This document shows, piece after piece, positions 1-5,384 of a stretch of 5,384 nucleotides of DNA; position 1 is the first letter of the stretch; every line of letters begins with the position of its first letter. The stretch lies in assembly GCA_016287555.1 (NCBI GenBank), contig JAEFAK010000132.1:1-5384 (forward strand), in the 5' to 3' direction. A program made the translations under genes and the position numbers. The notes under the pieces were generated by a model. The model was not told where the DNA came from. It saw only the letters and a list, made by a program, of their open reading frames with translations, and did no database searches. This DNA is from Oscillospiraceae bacterium (GTDB taxonomy: Bacteria > Bacillota > Clostridia > Oscillospirales > Oscillospiraceae).

Positions 1-71
1 GGCAGCGCGCCGAGCGCTATGCCGAGCGGATCAGGAACGCCGGCTTTGCCGACGCATACGTCGTCGGATAA
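1..71 (+). CDS. C-terminal end of an unidentified protein, possibly SPOR-like (partial)
   Basis: Only the last 22 codons are present, read from base 3 to a TAA at 69-71; the start lies upstream of the window. The visible tail reads roughly QRAERYAERIRNAGF followed by ADAYVVG and stop. An amphipathic helix rich in Arg, Glu and Ala, then a Gly-Phe turn and a short beta strand ending in YVV, is the pattern seen at the end of SPOR-type peptidoglycan-binding domains, which often close cell-wall hydrolases in Clostridia. That assignment is an inference from 22 residues and could be wrong. That this is a real gene end is better supported: codon choice matches the neighbouring genes and a strong hairpin terminator begins about 50 bases after the stop. 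No other frame gives a sensible reading here. Confidence 0.6.
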   Translation, partial: QRAERYAERIRNAGFADAYVVG

Positions 72-121
72 ACCAAATCGACGAAAATCGAGGGCTTTCG
101 GCCCCGGATACCCGGCATTGT

Positions 122-172
122 CCCGAATTTTGCCGTCTGCGCGCGCGGGCGGCAAAATTCGGGTTTACTTTT
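122..172 (+). terminator. Rho-independent terminator of the upstream gene
   Basis: A 19-bp stem is formed by 122-140 and 145-163 with a GCGC loop; 17 pairs are Watson-Crick and two are G-T wobbles. The outer arm is CCCGAATTTTGCCG and its complement. The right arm is followed directly by a T-rich tract (TTTACTTTT from 164). The minus strand has no T-run past the hairpin, so it acts on + strand transcripts, ending the gene that stops at 71. Its T tract doubles as the -35 region of the next promoter. Confidence 0.8.
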
Positions 173-192
173 ACCTTTTACTATGCTAAAAT
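164..192 (+). promoter_or_regulatory. Predicted sigma-A type promoter of nifJ
   Basis: A -35 candidate TTTACT (164-169, four of six consensus bases) is separated by exactly 17 bases from a -10 box TAAAAT (187-192, five of six). A TG at 184-185, one base before the -10 box, makes it an extended -10. Transcription would begin near 199, giving a leader of about 40 bases. A second -10-like CATAAT at 196-201 has no matching -35 box. I see no recognisable operator, such as a Rex-type site, in the leader. Confidence 0.65.
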
Positions 193-224
193 CTTCATAA
201 TGACCATATGAAATACCCGTCATT

Positions 225-233
225 GGAGGAGAG
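225..233 (+). promoter_or_regulatory. Ribosome binding site of nifJ
   Basis: GGAGGAGAG lies 6 bases before the ATG at 240; its GGAGG core is 10 bases away and the overlapping AGGAG is 8 bases away. This strong purine run fixes translation at the first Met rather than at Met5 or Met8 downstream. Confidence 0.8.
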
Positions 234-239
234 TATAAA

Positions 240-3200
240 ATGGCAAGAAAAATGAAAACGATGGACGGCAACACGGCCGCCGCGCATGTTGCCTACGCCT
301 TTACCGAGGTTGCCGCGATATATCCCATCACGCCGTCATCCGTCATGGCCGAGCTGGTCGACCAGTGGTCGGCCGAGGGCCGCAAGAATATATTCGGCCA
401 GACCGTCAGCGTCGTCGAGATGCAGTCCGAGGGCGGCGCGGCCGGCGCCGTTCACGGCTCGATAGTCTCCGGCGCGCTCACGACGACCTTCACGGCCTCA
501 CAGGGCCTTCTCCTGATGATCCCCAATATGTATAAGATAGCCGGCGAGATGCTCCCCGGCGTCATCCACTGCTCGGCCCGCACCGTCGCGACGCACGCGC
601 TGAGCATCTTCGGCGACCACGGCGACGTCATGAGCTGCCGCGCCACGGGCTTCGCCGAGCTGGCCTCGAATAACCCGCAGGAGGTCATGGACCTCGCTGC
701 CGTCGCCCATCTGGCGACCATAGAGGGGCGCGTCCCGTTCCTGCACTTCTTCGACGGCTTCCGCACCTCCCACGAGATGCAGAAGGTCGCCGTCTGGGAC
801 TACGACGATCTCGCCGAGATGCTGGATAAGCCCTCGCTCGAGGCGTTCAGGGCCCGCGCGAACCTGCCCGCTCACCCCGTCCTGCGCGGCTCGGCGCAGA
901 ACCCCGATATCTTCTTCCAGGCGCGCGAGGCCTCCAACTCGACCTATGCGGCGCTGCCCGCCGTCGTGGAAAAGTATATGAACGAGATAAACCGCCGCCT
1001 CGGCACGGACTACGGCCTTTTCAACTACTACGGCGCGCCCGACGCGGAGTACGTCATGGTCGCCATGGGCTCTGTCTGCAACACGGCCGAGGAATGCGTC
1101 GACTATCTCAACGCCAACGGCATGAAGACCGGCCTCGTCAAGGTCCACCTCTACAGGCCCTTCGCCGTCGACCGCTTCCTCGCCTGCATCCCCGAGACGG
1201 TCAAGCGCATCGTCGTCCTCGACAGGACCAAGGAGCCCGGCGCCATCCATGAGCCGCTGTGCCAGGACGTCGTCAACGCCCTCGCGGGCTCGAAGTTCGC
1301 CTCCGTCCCCGTCGTGGGCGGGCGCTACGGCCTCGGCAGCAAGGACACGACACCCGGCGCGGTCATCTCCGCTTTTGAAAACGCGGCCGCGGCTTCGCCC
1401 GTCGACGGCTTCACCATAGGCATCGTCGACGACGTGACCGGCCTCTCGCTGCCCATAACGCGCGAGCCCGACACCAGCGCGAAGGGCATCGTCGCCTGCA
1501 AGTTCTGGGGCCTCGGCTCGGACGGCACCGTCGGCGCGAACAAGAACTCCATCAAGATCATCGGCGACCACACGGACAAGAACGTGCAGGCCTACTTCCA
1601 GTACGACTCCAAGAAGTCCGGCGGCGTGACGATCAGCCATCTGCGCTTCGGCGACAGCCCGATCAAGAGCACCTATTATATCACCAAGGCCGACTTCGTC
1701 GCCTGCCACAACCCGAGCTATATCCACAAGTTCAAGATGGTGCAGGACGTCAAGCCCGGCGGCGTGTTCCTCATCAACTGCCCCTACGACACCGCCGAAA
1801 CGCTCGGCGAGGCGCTGCCCGGCGAGGCGAAGGCCTACATCGCCAAAAACGGCGTGAAGGTCTACACCATCGACGCCATCCGCATCGCGCGCGAGATCGG
1901 CCTCGGCAACAAGACCAACGCCATCCTGCAGGCCGCCTTCTTCAAGCTGGCGAACATCCTGCCCATCGACGACGCCGTGCGGTATATGAAGGACGCCGTG
2001 CGCACGACCTACGGCCGCAAGGGCGAGAACATCGTGAACATGAACATCGCGGCCATCGACGCGGGCCTCAATCCCGTCGCCATCGAGATCCCCGCCGACT
2101 GGGCGCAGGCCGAGGGCGGCTACGAGACCACGAAGCACGTGTCCGACCGCGCCGACCTCGTCAAGTACGCCAACGAGGTCCTGGAGCCCGTCAACGCCAT
2201 GCGCGGCGACGAGCTGCCCGTTTCCACCTTCCTCGACACCGCCAACGGCACGCTGCCCGCCGGCACCTCCGCCTGCGAGAAGCGCGGCATCGCCGTGGAC
2301 GTGCCCTGCTGGATCCCCGAGAACTGCATCCAGTGCAACCAGTGCTCCTACGTCTGCCCGCACGCGGTCGTCCGCCCCTTCGTGATGGACGAGGCCGAGG
2401 CCGCCGCCGCCCCCGAGGGCACGAAGAGCGTCAAGATGCTCGGCAAGGGCTGCGAGGCCTTCCGCTTCATGGTGGGCGTGAGCGTGCTCGACTGCACCGG
2501 CTGCGGCAGCTGCGCCAACGTCTGCCCGGCCAAGGAGAAGGCCCTCGTCATGAAGCCCATCGAAGAGCAGATGCCGCAGCAGGCCGTGTTCGACTACGCC
2601 TTCGACAAGGTTACGAAGAAGGAGGTCCCCTTCGCGGAGACCACCGTCAAGGGCAGCCAGTTCAAGCAGCCGCTGCTGGAGTTCTCCGGCGCCTGCGCGG
2701 GCTGCGGCGAGACGCCGTACGCCAAGCTCGCCACCCAGCTCTTCGGCGAGCGCATGTATATCGCCAACGCCACGGGCTGCTCCTCCATCTGGGGCGGCAG
2801 CGCGCCGAGCGTGCCCTACACCGTCAACAAGGAGGGCAAGGGCCCCGCGTGGTCGAACAGCCTCTTTGAGGACAACGCCGAGTTCGGTCTGGGCATGCTC
2901 CACGGCGTGAAGCAGCGCCGCAAGGCCCTGAAGGAGAAGCTCGAGCGTCTGGCCGAGCTGCCCTACGCGGACGAGGACCTCGTCGCGCTCGGCAAGGCGT
3001 GGATCGGCGCGATGGACGATCCGGCGGAGAGCAAGAAGGCCGCCGACGCCCTCCTTGCCCTCTGCAAGACGCTCGACGCGCGCGACTTCACCGGCACGCC
3101 CTTTGAGAAGGCGTGGCTCGACAACGGCAAAAAGTGCCCCTGCGAGGCCTGCGGCATCGTGCGCGACATCCTCGCCAACGCCGACGTGCTCGCCAAGCCC

Positions 3201-3842
3201 AGCTTCTGGGTCTTCGGCGGCGACGGCTGGGCCTACGACATCGGCTACGGCGGACTCGACCACGTCCTCGCCAGCGGCGAGAACATCAACGTGCTCGTGT
3301 TCGACACCGAGGTCTACTCCAACACCGGCGGACAGGCCTCCAAGGCCACGAACATCGGCGCCGTGGCGCAGTTCGCCGCCGCGGGCAAGAGCGTCAAGAA
3401 GAAGGACCTCGCCCAGATCGCCATGAGCTACGGCTACGTCTACGTCGCCCAGTGCGCGCTCGGCGCGAACTACCAGCAGGCGATCAAGGCCTTCACCGAG
3501 GCCGAGGCCTACGACGGCCCCTCCCTCATCATCTGCTACGCGCCCTGCATCAACCACGGCAACAAGAAGGGCATGGGCAAGTCCATCACCATCGAGAAGG
3601 ACGCCGTCGAGGCGGGCTACTGGAACATCTTCCGCTTCGACCCGCGCAACGCCGACGCGGGCAAGAACCCGCTGACGCTCGACTGCAAGGCCCCCACCGC
3701 CAGCTACCGCGACTTCATCATGAACGAGGTGCGCTACAGCTCGCTGACGCTCTCCTTCCCGGAGCGCGCCGAGGTGCTGTTCGAGAAGGCCGAAGAGAAT
3801 GCCAGGGCCAAGTTCGAGCATCTCGAGGAGCAGGCGAAATAA
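240..3842 (+). CDS. nifJ: Pyruvate:ferredoxin (flavodoxin) oxidoreductase, single-chain PFOR
   Basis: This cytoplasmic enzyme converts pyruvate and CoA to acetyl-CoA and CO2, passing electrons to ferredoxin or flavodoxin. The 1,200 residues show the full fused order (boundaries approximate): I, pyrimidine-binding 1-258; II, transketolase-C-like 259-415; III, CoA/gamma-like 416-627; IV/V, linker and two-cluster ferredoxin 628-785; VI, thiamine-diphosphate (TPP) domain 786-1200. Substrate and cofactor residues of the Desulfovibrio africanus enzyme, numbered from memory, are present: Thr31 in YPITPS, Glu64, Arg114, and Asn1028 in YSNTGGQ (Asn996 there). The TPP/Mg motif is GDGWAYDIG at 994-1002. 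Ferredoxin-type clusters are C696/699/702/706 and C752/755/758/762, both CxxCxxCxxxCP. Proximal-cluster ligands are C819, C822, C847 and C1103 (812/815/840/1071 there). The D. africanus oxygen-protecting C-terminal extension is absent. An apparent insertion of about 25 residues before the TPP motif includes CPCEAC at 966-971. Codon use shifts near residue 406. Terminators on both sides suggest a single-gene transcript. Homodimerisation is inferred from the family. Confidence 0.97.
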   Translation: MARKMKTMDGNTAAAHVAYAFTEVAAIYPITPSSVMAELVDQWSAEGRKNIFGQTVSVVEMQSEGGAAGAVHGSIVSGALTTTFTASQGLLLMIPNMYKIAGEMLPGVIHCSARTVATHALSIFGDHGDVMSCRATGFAELASNNPQEVMDLAAVAHLATIEGRVPFLHFFDGFRTSHEMQKVAVWDYDDLAEMLDKPSLEAFRARANLPAHPVLRGSAQNPDIFFQAREASNSTYAALPAVVEKYMNEINRRLGTDYGLFNYYGAPDAEYVMVAMGSVCNTAEECVDYLNANGMKTGLVKVHLYRPFAVDRFLACIPETVKRIVVLDRTKEPGAIHEPLCQDVVNALAGSKFASVPVVGGRYGLGSKDTTPGAVISAFENAAAASPVDGFTIGIVDDVTGLSLPITREPDTSAKGIVACKFWGLGSDGTVGANKNSIKIIGDHTDKNVQAYFQYDSKKSGGVTISHLRFGDSPIKSTYYITKADFVACHNPSYIHKFKMVQDVKPGGVFLINCPYDTAETLGEALPGEAKAYIAKNGVKVYTIDAIRIAREIGLGNKTNAILQAAFFKLANILPIDDAVRYMKDAVRTTYGRKGENIVNMNIAAIDAGLNPVAIEIPADWAQAEGGYETTKHVSDRADLVKYANEVLEPVNAMRGDELPVSTFLDTANGTLPAGTSACEKRGIAVDVPCWIPENCIQCNQCSYVCPHAVVRPFVMDEAEAAAAPEGTKSVKMLGKGCEAFRFMVGVSVLDCTGCGSCANVCPAKEKALVMKPIEEQMPQQAVFDYAFDKVTKKEVPFAETTVKGSQFKQPLLEFSGACAGCGETPYAKLATQLFGERMYIANATGCSSIWGGSAPSVPYTVNKEGKGPAWSNSLFEDNAEFGLGMLHGVKQRRKALKEKLERLAELPYADEDLVALGKAWIGAMDDPAESKKAADALLALCKTLDARDFTGTPFEKAWLDNGKKCPCEACGIVRDILANADVLAKPSFWVFGGDGWAYDIGYGGLDHVLASGENINVLVFDTEVYSNTGGQASKATNIGAVAQFAAAGKSVKKKDLAQIAMSYGYVYVAQCALGANYQQAIKAFTEAEAYDGPSLIICYAPCINHGNKKGMGKSITIEKDAVEAGYWNIFRFDPRNADAGKNPLTLDCKAPTASYRDFIMNEVRYSSLTLSFPERAEVLFEKAEENARAKFEHLEEQAK

Positions 3843-3864
3843 AGTAGATTTCACTAACACACGG

Positions 3865-3897
3865 CGGGAGCGGGCATTTGCCCGCTCCCGTTTTTTT
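3865..3897 (+). terminator. Rho-independent terminator of nifJ
   Basis: A perfect 11-bp GC-rich stem, CGGGAGCGGGC (3865-3875) with its complement at 3880-3890, closes an ATTT loop and is followed by seven T residues (3891-3897). It starts 22 bases after the nifJ stop codon. It should separate nifJ from the next gene, which has its own promoter about 30 bases further on. Confidence 0.95.
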
Positions 3898-3926
3898 ATC
3901 CGGGGAAAGGCCTGCGGACGCGGGAA

Positions 3927-3955
3927 TTGCCAGACGTCCCTTTTCGTGCTATAAT
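3927..3955 (+). promoter_or_regulatory. Strong sigma-A type promoter of the SLH-protein gene
   Basis: TTGCCA (3927-3932, five of six consensus bases) and a perfect TATAAT (3950-3955) are 17 bases apart, and TGC at 3947-3949 makes an extended -10. Transcription would start near 3962, giving a leader of about 50 bases. This is the closest to consensus of the three promoters in the window. I see no clear operator repeat around it. Confidence 0.85.
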
Positions 3956-3997
3956 AGTGATTTACAGAACAGATTCTCGGCGCATGCCCATTTCTCC

Positions 3998-4003
3998 GGA
4001 GGG
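3998..4003 (+). promoter_or_regulatory. Ribosome binding site of the SLH-protein gene
   Basis: GGAGGG sits 8 bases before the ATG at 4012. An ATG at 4004 is too close to the site and meets a TGA after two further codons, so 4012 is the start; it also begins a clear signal peptide. Confidence 0.85.
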
Positions 4004-4011
4004 ATGACACG

Positions 4012-5073
4012 ATGAAAAAAGCGATATCTCTACTTCTGATCCTCGTCCTCGCGCTCGCCCTCGTGCCCGCGGTCTCCGCCGCGAGCGACGAGGCGTCCGA
4101 CGCGGCGTGGGCGCTGTTCGGGCTCGGCCTGTTCAAGGGCTCGGGCACGCTGCCCGGCGGCGCGCCGGATGTCGCGCTGGACCGTGCGCCCAGCCGCAGC
4201 GAGGCCGTCGCCATGCTCGTCCGGCTCCTCGGCAAAGAGGCGGAGGCTCTGGCCGGAAGCTGGACGACGCCCTTCACGGATCTCGCGGACTGGGCGAAGC
4301 CCTACGTCGGCTACGCCTACGCGAGCGGCCTGACCTACGGCGTCGGCGAGCACGCCTTCGGCGCTGATAGGCCCGCCGCCGCGACGGAATATATCTCCTT
4401 CCTCCTGCGCGCCCTCGGCTACGGCGGCGCGGACTTCCGCTGGGACGCGGCGTGGGAGCTGAGCGACCGCATCGGCCTCACGGACGGGCGCTACGGCGGG
4501 AGCTCGGCGGTCTTCACCCGCGGCGACGCCGTGCTCCTCTCCGACCGCGCGCTGGATCTCCCGTGCAAGGGCGGCTCCGCGACGCTGCTCGACGCGCTCG
4601 GCAAAACGCGCCGGGTCTTCGATCCGGAGCACGTCACGGAGGCGGATCTGCGCGGCGTCTGGGCGAAGTGCATCGACCCCGAGGACGGCGAGAACTGCAT
4701 CCGGTTTTCCGGCGGGCTCATGGTCGGCGCGTACAGCCTCAAAACGGACGGCGGCTCCGAGCTCGGGCTGAGCGTTTACAGCTTCGCGCTCTCCGACGGC
4801 GAGCTCACAAGGCATCTGCTGCGCCGCCAGACGGCCGCGCTGGACGAGGCGGGCGCCCTCGCGGACAGCTTCTCGTACGTCTTTGACAACAGCAAAAACG
4901 CGGTCCTGCAGGTGCTGCGCCTGCGCATGCCCGACGAGGACACGCTTTGCTATTCGATCGGCGTCAAGAGCGCCGCCAGCGCCTCCGTCTGGGAGTGGAG
5001 CGAGGAGATGACCTTCAAGCGCGTGGAGGGCTCCGACCTCTTCGACCGCGTCGAGGCGCGGCTGGCCGGGTAA
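4012..5073 (+). CDS. Secreted S-layer-homology (SLH) domain protein with a C-terminal beta-rich domain
   Basis: This 353-residue protein is predicted to be exported and held at the cell surface; its function is unknown. It starts with a Sec signal peptide: MKKA, a Leu/Val/Ala core, and probable cleavage after VSA at residue 23. There is no lipobox. Residues 27-185 look like SLH repeats: repeat 1 about 31-76 with LDRAPSRSEA and MLVRLLGKE; repeat 2 about 86-138 with the typical F-D-W-A-Y-G spacing (PFTDLADWAKPYVGYAYASG) and LLRALGY; and a weaker third at 145-184. SLH domains usually bind pyruvylated secondary cell-wall polymers. This variant is familiar to me from gut Clostridia, where wall binding is often unproven. 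The rest, about 205-350, opens with ADLRGVWAKC, has alternating strand-like segments and ends with MTFKRVE, which recalls lipocalin-like domains; that is a tentative inference. Four cysteines (185, 220, 229, 313) remain after signal removal. It has its own promoter, so it is not co-transcribed with nifJ. The SLH call is firm, the C-terminal fold is not. Confidence 0.88.
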   Translation: MKKAISLLLILVLALALVPAVSAASDEASDAAWALFGLGLFKGSGTLPGGAPDVALDRAPSRSEAVAMLVRLLGKEAEALAGSWTTPFTDLADWAKPYVGYAYASGLTYGVGEHAFGADRPAAATEYISFLLRALGYGGADFRWDAAWELSDRIGLTDGRYGGSSAVFTRGDAVLLSDRALDLPCKGGSATLLDALGKTRRVFDPEHVTEADLRGVWAKCIDPEDGENCIRFSGGLMVGAYSLKTDGGSELGLSVYSFALSDGELTRHLLRRQTAALDEAGALADSFSYVFDNSKNAVLQVLRLRMPDEDTLCYSIGVKSAASASVWEWSEEMTFKRVEGSDLFDRVEARLAG

Positions 5074-5088
5074 AAGCGCCGCGCGTTT

Positions 5089-5112
5089 CCCCTTTTTCTT
5101 CCCTTTTTCCCC
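5089..5112 (+). repeat. Homopyrimidine mirror repeat downstream of the SLH gene
   Basis: Bases 5086-5113 are all C or T on the + strand. Inside this run CCCCTTTTT (5089-5097) is mirrored by TTTTTCCCC (5104-5112) around a six-base centre. Such mirror repeats can form intramolecular triplex DNA in vitro. The tract begins 15 bases after the stop of the SLH gene and covers the -35 region of the next promoter. A short imperfect hairpin just before it (GCG 5076-5078 with CGC 5082-5084, and AAA with TTT outside an A-G mismatch) followed by this T-rich run could be a weak terminator for the SLH gene. Confidence 0.55.
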
Positions 5113-5118
5113 TGCCTG

Positions 5119-5127
5119 TGCTATACT
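5119..5127 (+). promoter_or_regulatory. Extended -10 promoter of the lipoprotein gene
   Basis: TGC followed by TATACT (5122-5127, five of six consensus bases) forms an extended -10 element like those of the two genes upstream. The position 17 bases further upstream holds TTCCCT, a poor -35 box, so the promoter probably relies on the TG extension or on an activator. Transcription would start around 5132-5135, inside the palindrome that follows. Confidence 0.6.
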
Positions 5128-5128
5128 G

Positions 5129-5155
5129 AATGCCGTCCGGGACCCGGACGGCATT
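5129..5155 (+). repeat. Perfect 27-bp palindrome at the predicted transcription start of the lipoprotein gene
   Basis: AATGCCGTCCGGG (5129-5141) is followed by one A (5142) and its exact reverse complement (5143-5155). It begins two bases after the -10 box and ends 9 bases before the ribosome binding site. No real T-run follows on either strand (CCTGTTTC on +), so a standard terminator is unlikely. It could be an operator for a dimeric repressor, a stabilising hairpin at the mRNA 5' end, or a poor terminator for the SLH gene; the sequence does not decide. Confidence 0.7.
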
Positions 5156-5164
5156 CCTGTTTCT

Positions 5165-5170
5165 GGAGGA
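5165..5170 (+). promoter_or_regulatory. Ribosome binding site of the lipoprotein gene
   Basis: GGAGGA ends 5 bases before the ATG at 5176 and 8 bases before a second in-frame ATG at 5179. The second spacing equals that of the SLH gene upstream, so translation may start at the second Met. The two choices differ by one residue. Confidence 0.75.
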
Positions 5171-5175
5171 TGCGC

Positions 5176-5384
5176 ATGATGAAAAAGAGAAAACTGCCCG
5201 CCCTTCTGCTCGCATTGTGCCTTGTATTTGCGCTCGCGCTGTCCGCCTGCGGCGGCGCGCCGAAAGAGAGCGAGCCCGTCGTCGTGACGCCGGGCGTGAA
5301 CGATACGCCCGGCGCCGCGGCGACGCCCGAGACCGCGCCGGAGCAGACGCCCGAAGCGGCGCCGGAGCCGGATGCGAGCCCGGA
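5176..5384 (+). CDS. Membrane-anchored lipoprotein with Pro/Thr/Glu-rich linker, C-terminus outside the window (partial)
   Basis: Sixty-nine codons are visible and the frame is still open at the window edge. The protein begins with a type II (lipoprotein) signal peptide: MMKKRK, a Leu/Ala core (LPALLLALCLVFALA) and the lipobox LSAC with the lipidated cysteine at residue 25, followed by GG. The mature part would be attached to the outer face of the cytoplasmic membrane. From about residue 33 the chain is low-complexity and rich in Pro, Thr, Glu and Ala (TPG, TPE, APE units), a likely flexible spacer across the cell wall before a folded domain that is not visible. Solute-binding proteins, peptidases and stress lipoproteins can all start this way, so no function can be given. 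It has its own extended -10 promoter and a palindrome in the leader. The start could be 5179, which suits the ribosome binding site slightly better. Confidence 0.85.
   Translation, partial: MMKKRKLPALLLALCLVFALALSACGGAPKESEPVVVTPGVNDTPGAAATPETAPEQTPEAAPEPDASP

Noticed and set aside
61..84. TCGTCG and CGACGA as a possible stem around the stop codon of the first gene.
   Set aside because: Only six pairs with a 12-base loop and no T-run; the strong hairpin at 122-163 already accounts for termination.
199..224. AATGA and TCATT as a possible operator in the nifJ leader.
   Set aside because: Five-base arms separated by 16 bases are expected by chance in AT-rich spacer, and they match no redox-regulator site I know, including Rex.
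208..255. A possible 15-codon leader peptide starting at ATG 208 and overlapping the nifJ start.
   Set aside because: No ribosome binding site precedes it, its codons are not suggestive of an attenuator, and it overlaps the Shine-Dalgarno site of nifJ.
2796..2811. A 16-base exact match to the first 16 bases of the window (1-16).
   Set aside because: The two copies lie in different reading frames of unrelated genes and consist of common GC-rich codons. There are no flanking repeats, so chance is the likeliest explanation.
498..4277. A 1,259-codon open frame on the minus strand, antisense to nifJ and the start of the SLH gene.
   Set aside because: It lies codon-on-codon against nifJ and stays open simply because nifJ, after TCA at codon 87, uses no TCA, TTA or CTA codons. 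It runs across the nifJ terminator and the SLH promoter, and its translation is a low-complexity Ala/Val/Gly/Arg mix with no known domain.
4030..5154. A 374-codon minus-strand open frame opposite the SLH gene.
   Set aside because: It is another GC-bias shadow: Arg/Ala-rich, with no convincing ribosome binding site, and it covers the + strand promoter and palindrome. The + strand gene has a signal peptide, SLH repeats and its own expression signals.
1..5384. CRISPR arrays, tRNA or rRNA genes, insertion sequences, toxin-antitoxin pairs or phage genes.
   Set aside because: No regularly spaced repeats, tRNA-like folds, transposase motifs or terminal inverted repeats were seen; nearly all the sequence is accounted for by the four genes and short intergenic signals.

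Overview
The window is 5,384 bases of GC-rich DNA, with codons ending mostly in G or C. It carries four genes, all on the + strand: the last 22 codons of an upstream gene, one complete large metabolic gene, one complete secreted-protein gene, and the first 69 codons of a lipoprotein gene. The organism looks like a strictly anaerobic, high-GC member of the Bacillota (class Clostridia). Three things support this: a single-chain pyruvate:ferredoxin oxidoreductase without the oxygen-protecting C-terminal extension, strong GGAGG-type ribosome binding sites, and a secreted S-layer-homology protein of a kind common in gut Oscillospiraceae-like genomes. The order or family placement is an inference from style and was not tested by any search.

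Layout: (1) 1-71, C-terminal tail of an unidentified protein, possibly SPOR-like. (2) 72-239, intergenic; a long-stem intrinsic terminator whose T-rich tail holds the -35 box of the next promoter. (3) 240-3842, nifJ (PFOR), 1,200 residues, with all the active-site and iron-sulfur ligand residues expected from the family. (4) 3843-4011, intergenic; a textbook terminator followed by a near-consensus promoter. (5) 4012-5073, a secreted protein with a signal peptide, SLH-type repeats and a C-terminal domain of uncertain, perhaps lipocalin-like, fold. (6) 5074-5175, intergenic; a homopyrimidine mirror repeat, an extended -10 promoter and a perfect 27-bp palindrome over the predicted transcription start. 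(7) 5176 to the end, a lipoprotein with a Pro/Thr/Glu-rich linker, cut off by the window edge. No gene-free stretch exceeds 300 bases.

Each complete gene seems to be its own transcription unit, so this is not an operon. PFOR is central energy metabolism in the cytoplasm: it oxidises pyruvate to acetyl-CoA and CO2 and reduces ferredoxin. The next two genes encode exported envelope proteins of unknown role, and nothing in the sequence links them to PFOR. All three promoters share an extended -10 of the form TGC-TAnAnT.

I did not find a convincing new biological system. The points most worth checking are a change in codon use inside nifJ close to a domain boundary, a Cys-rich CxCxxC insertion in its thiamine-diphosphate domain, and the palindrome and mirror repeat around the lipoprotein promoter.
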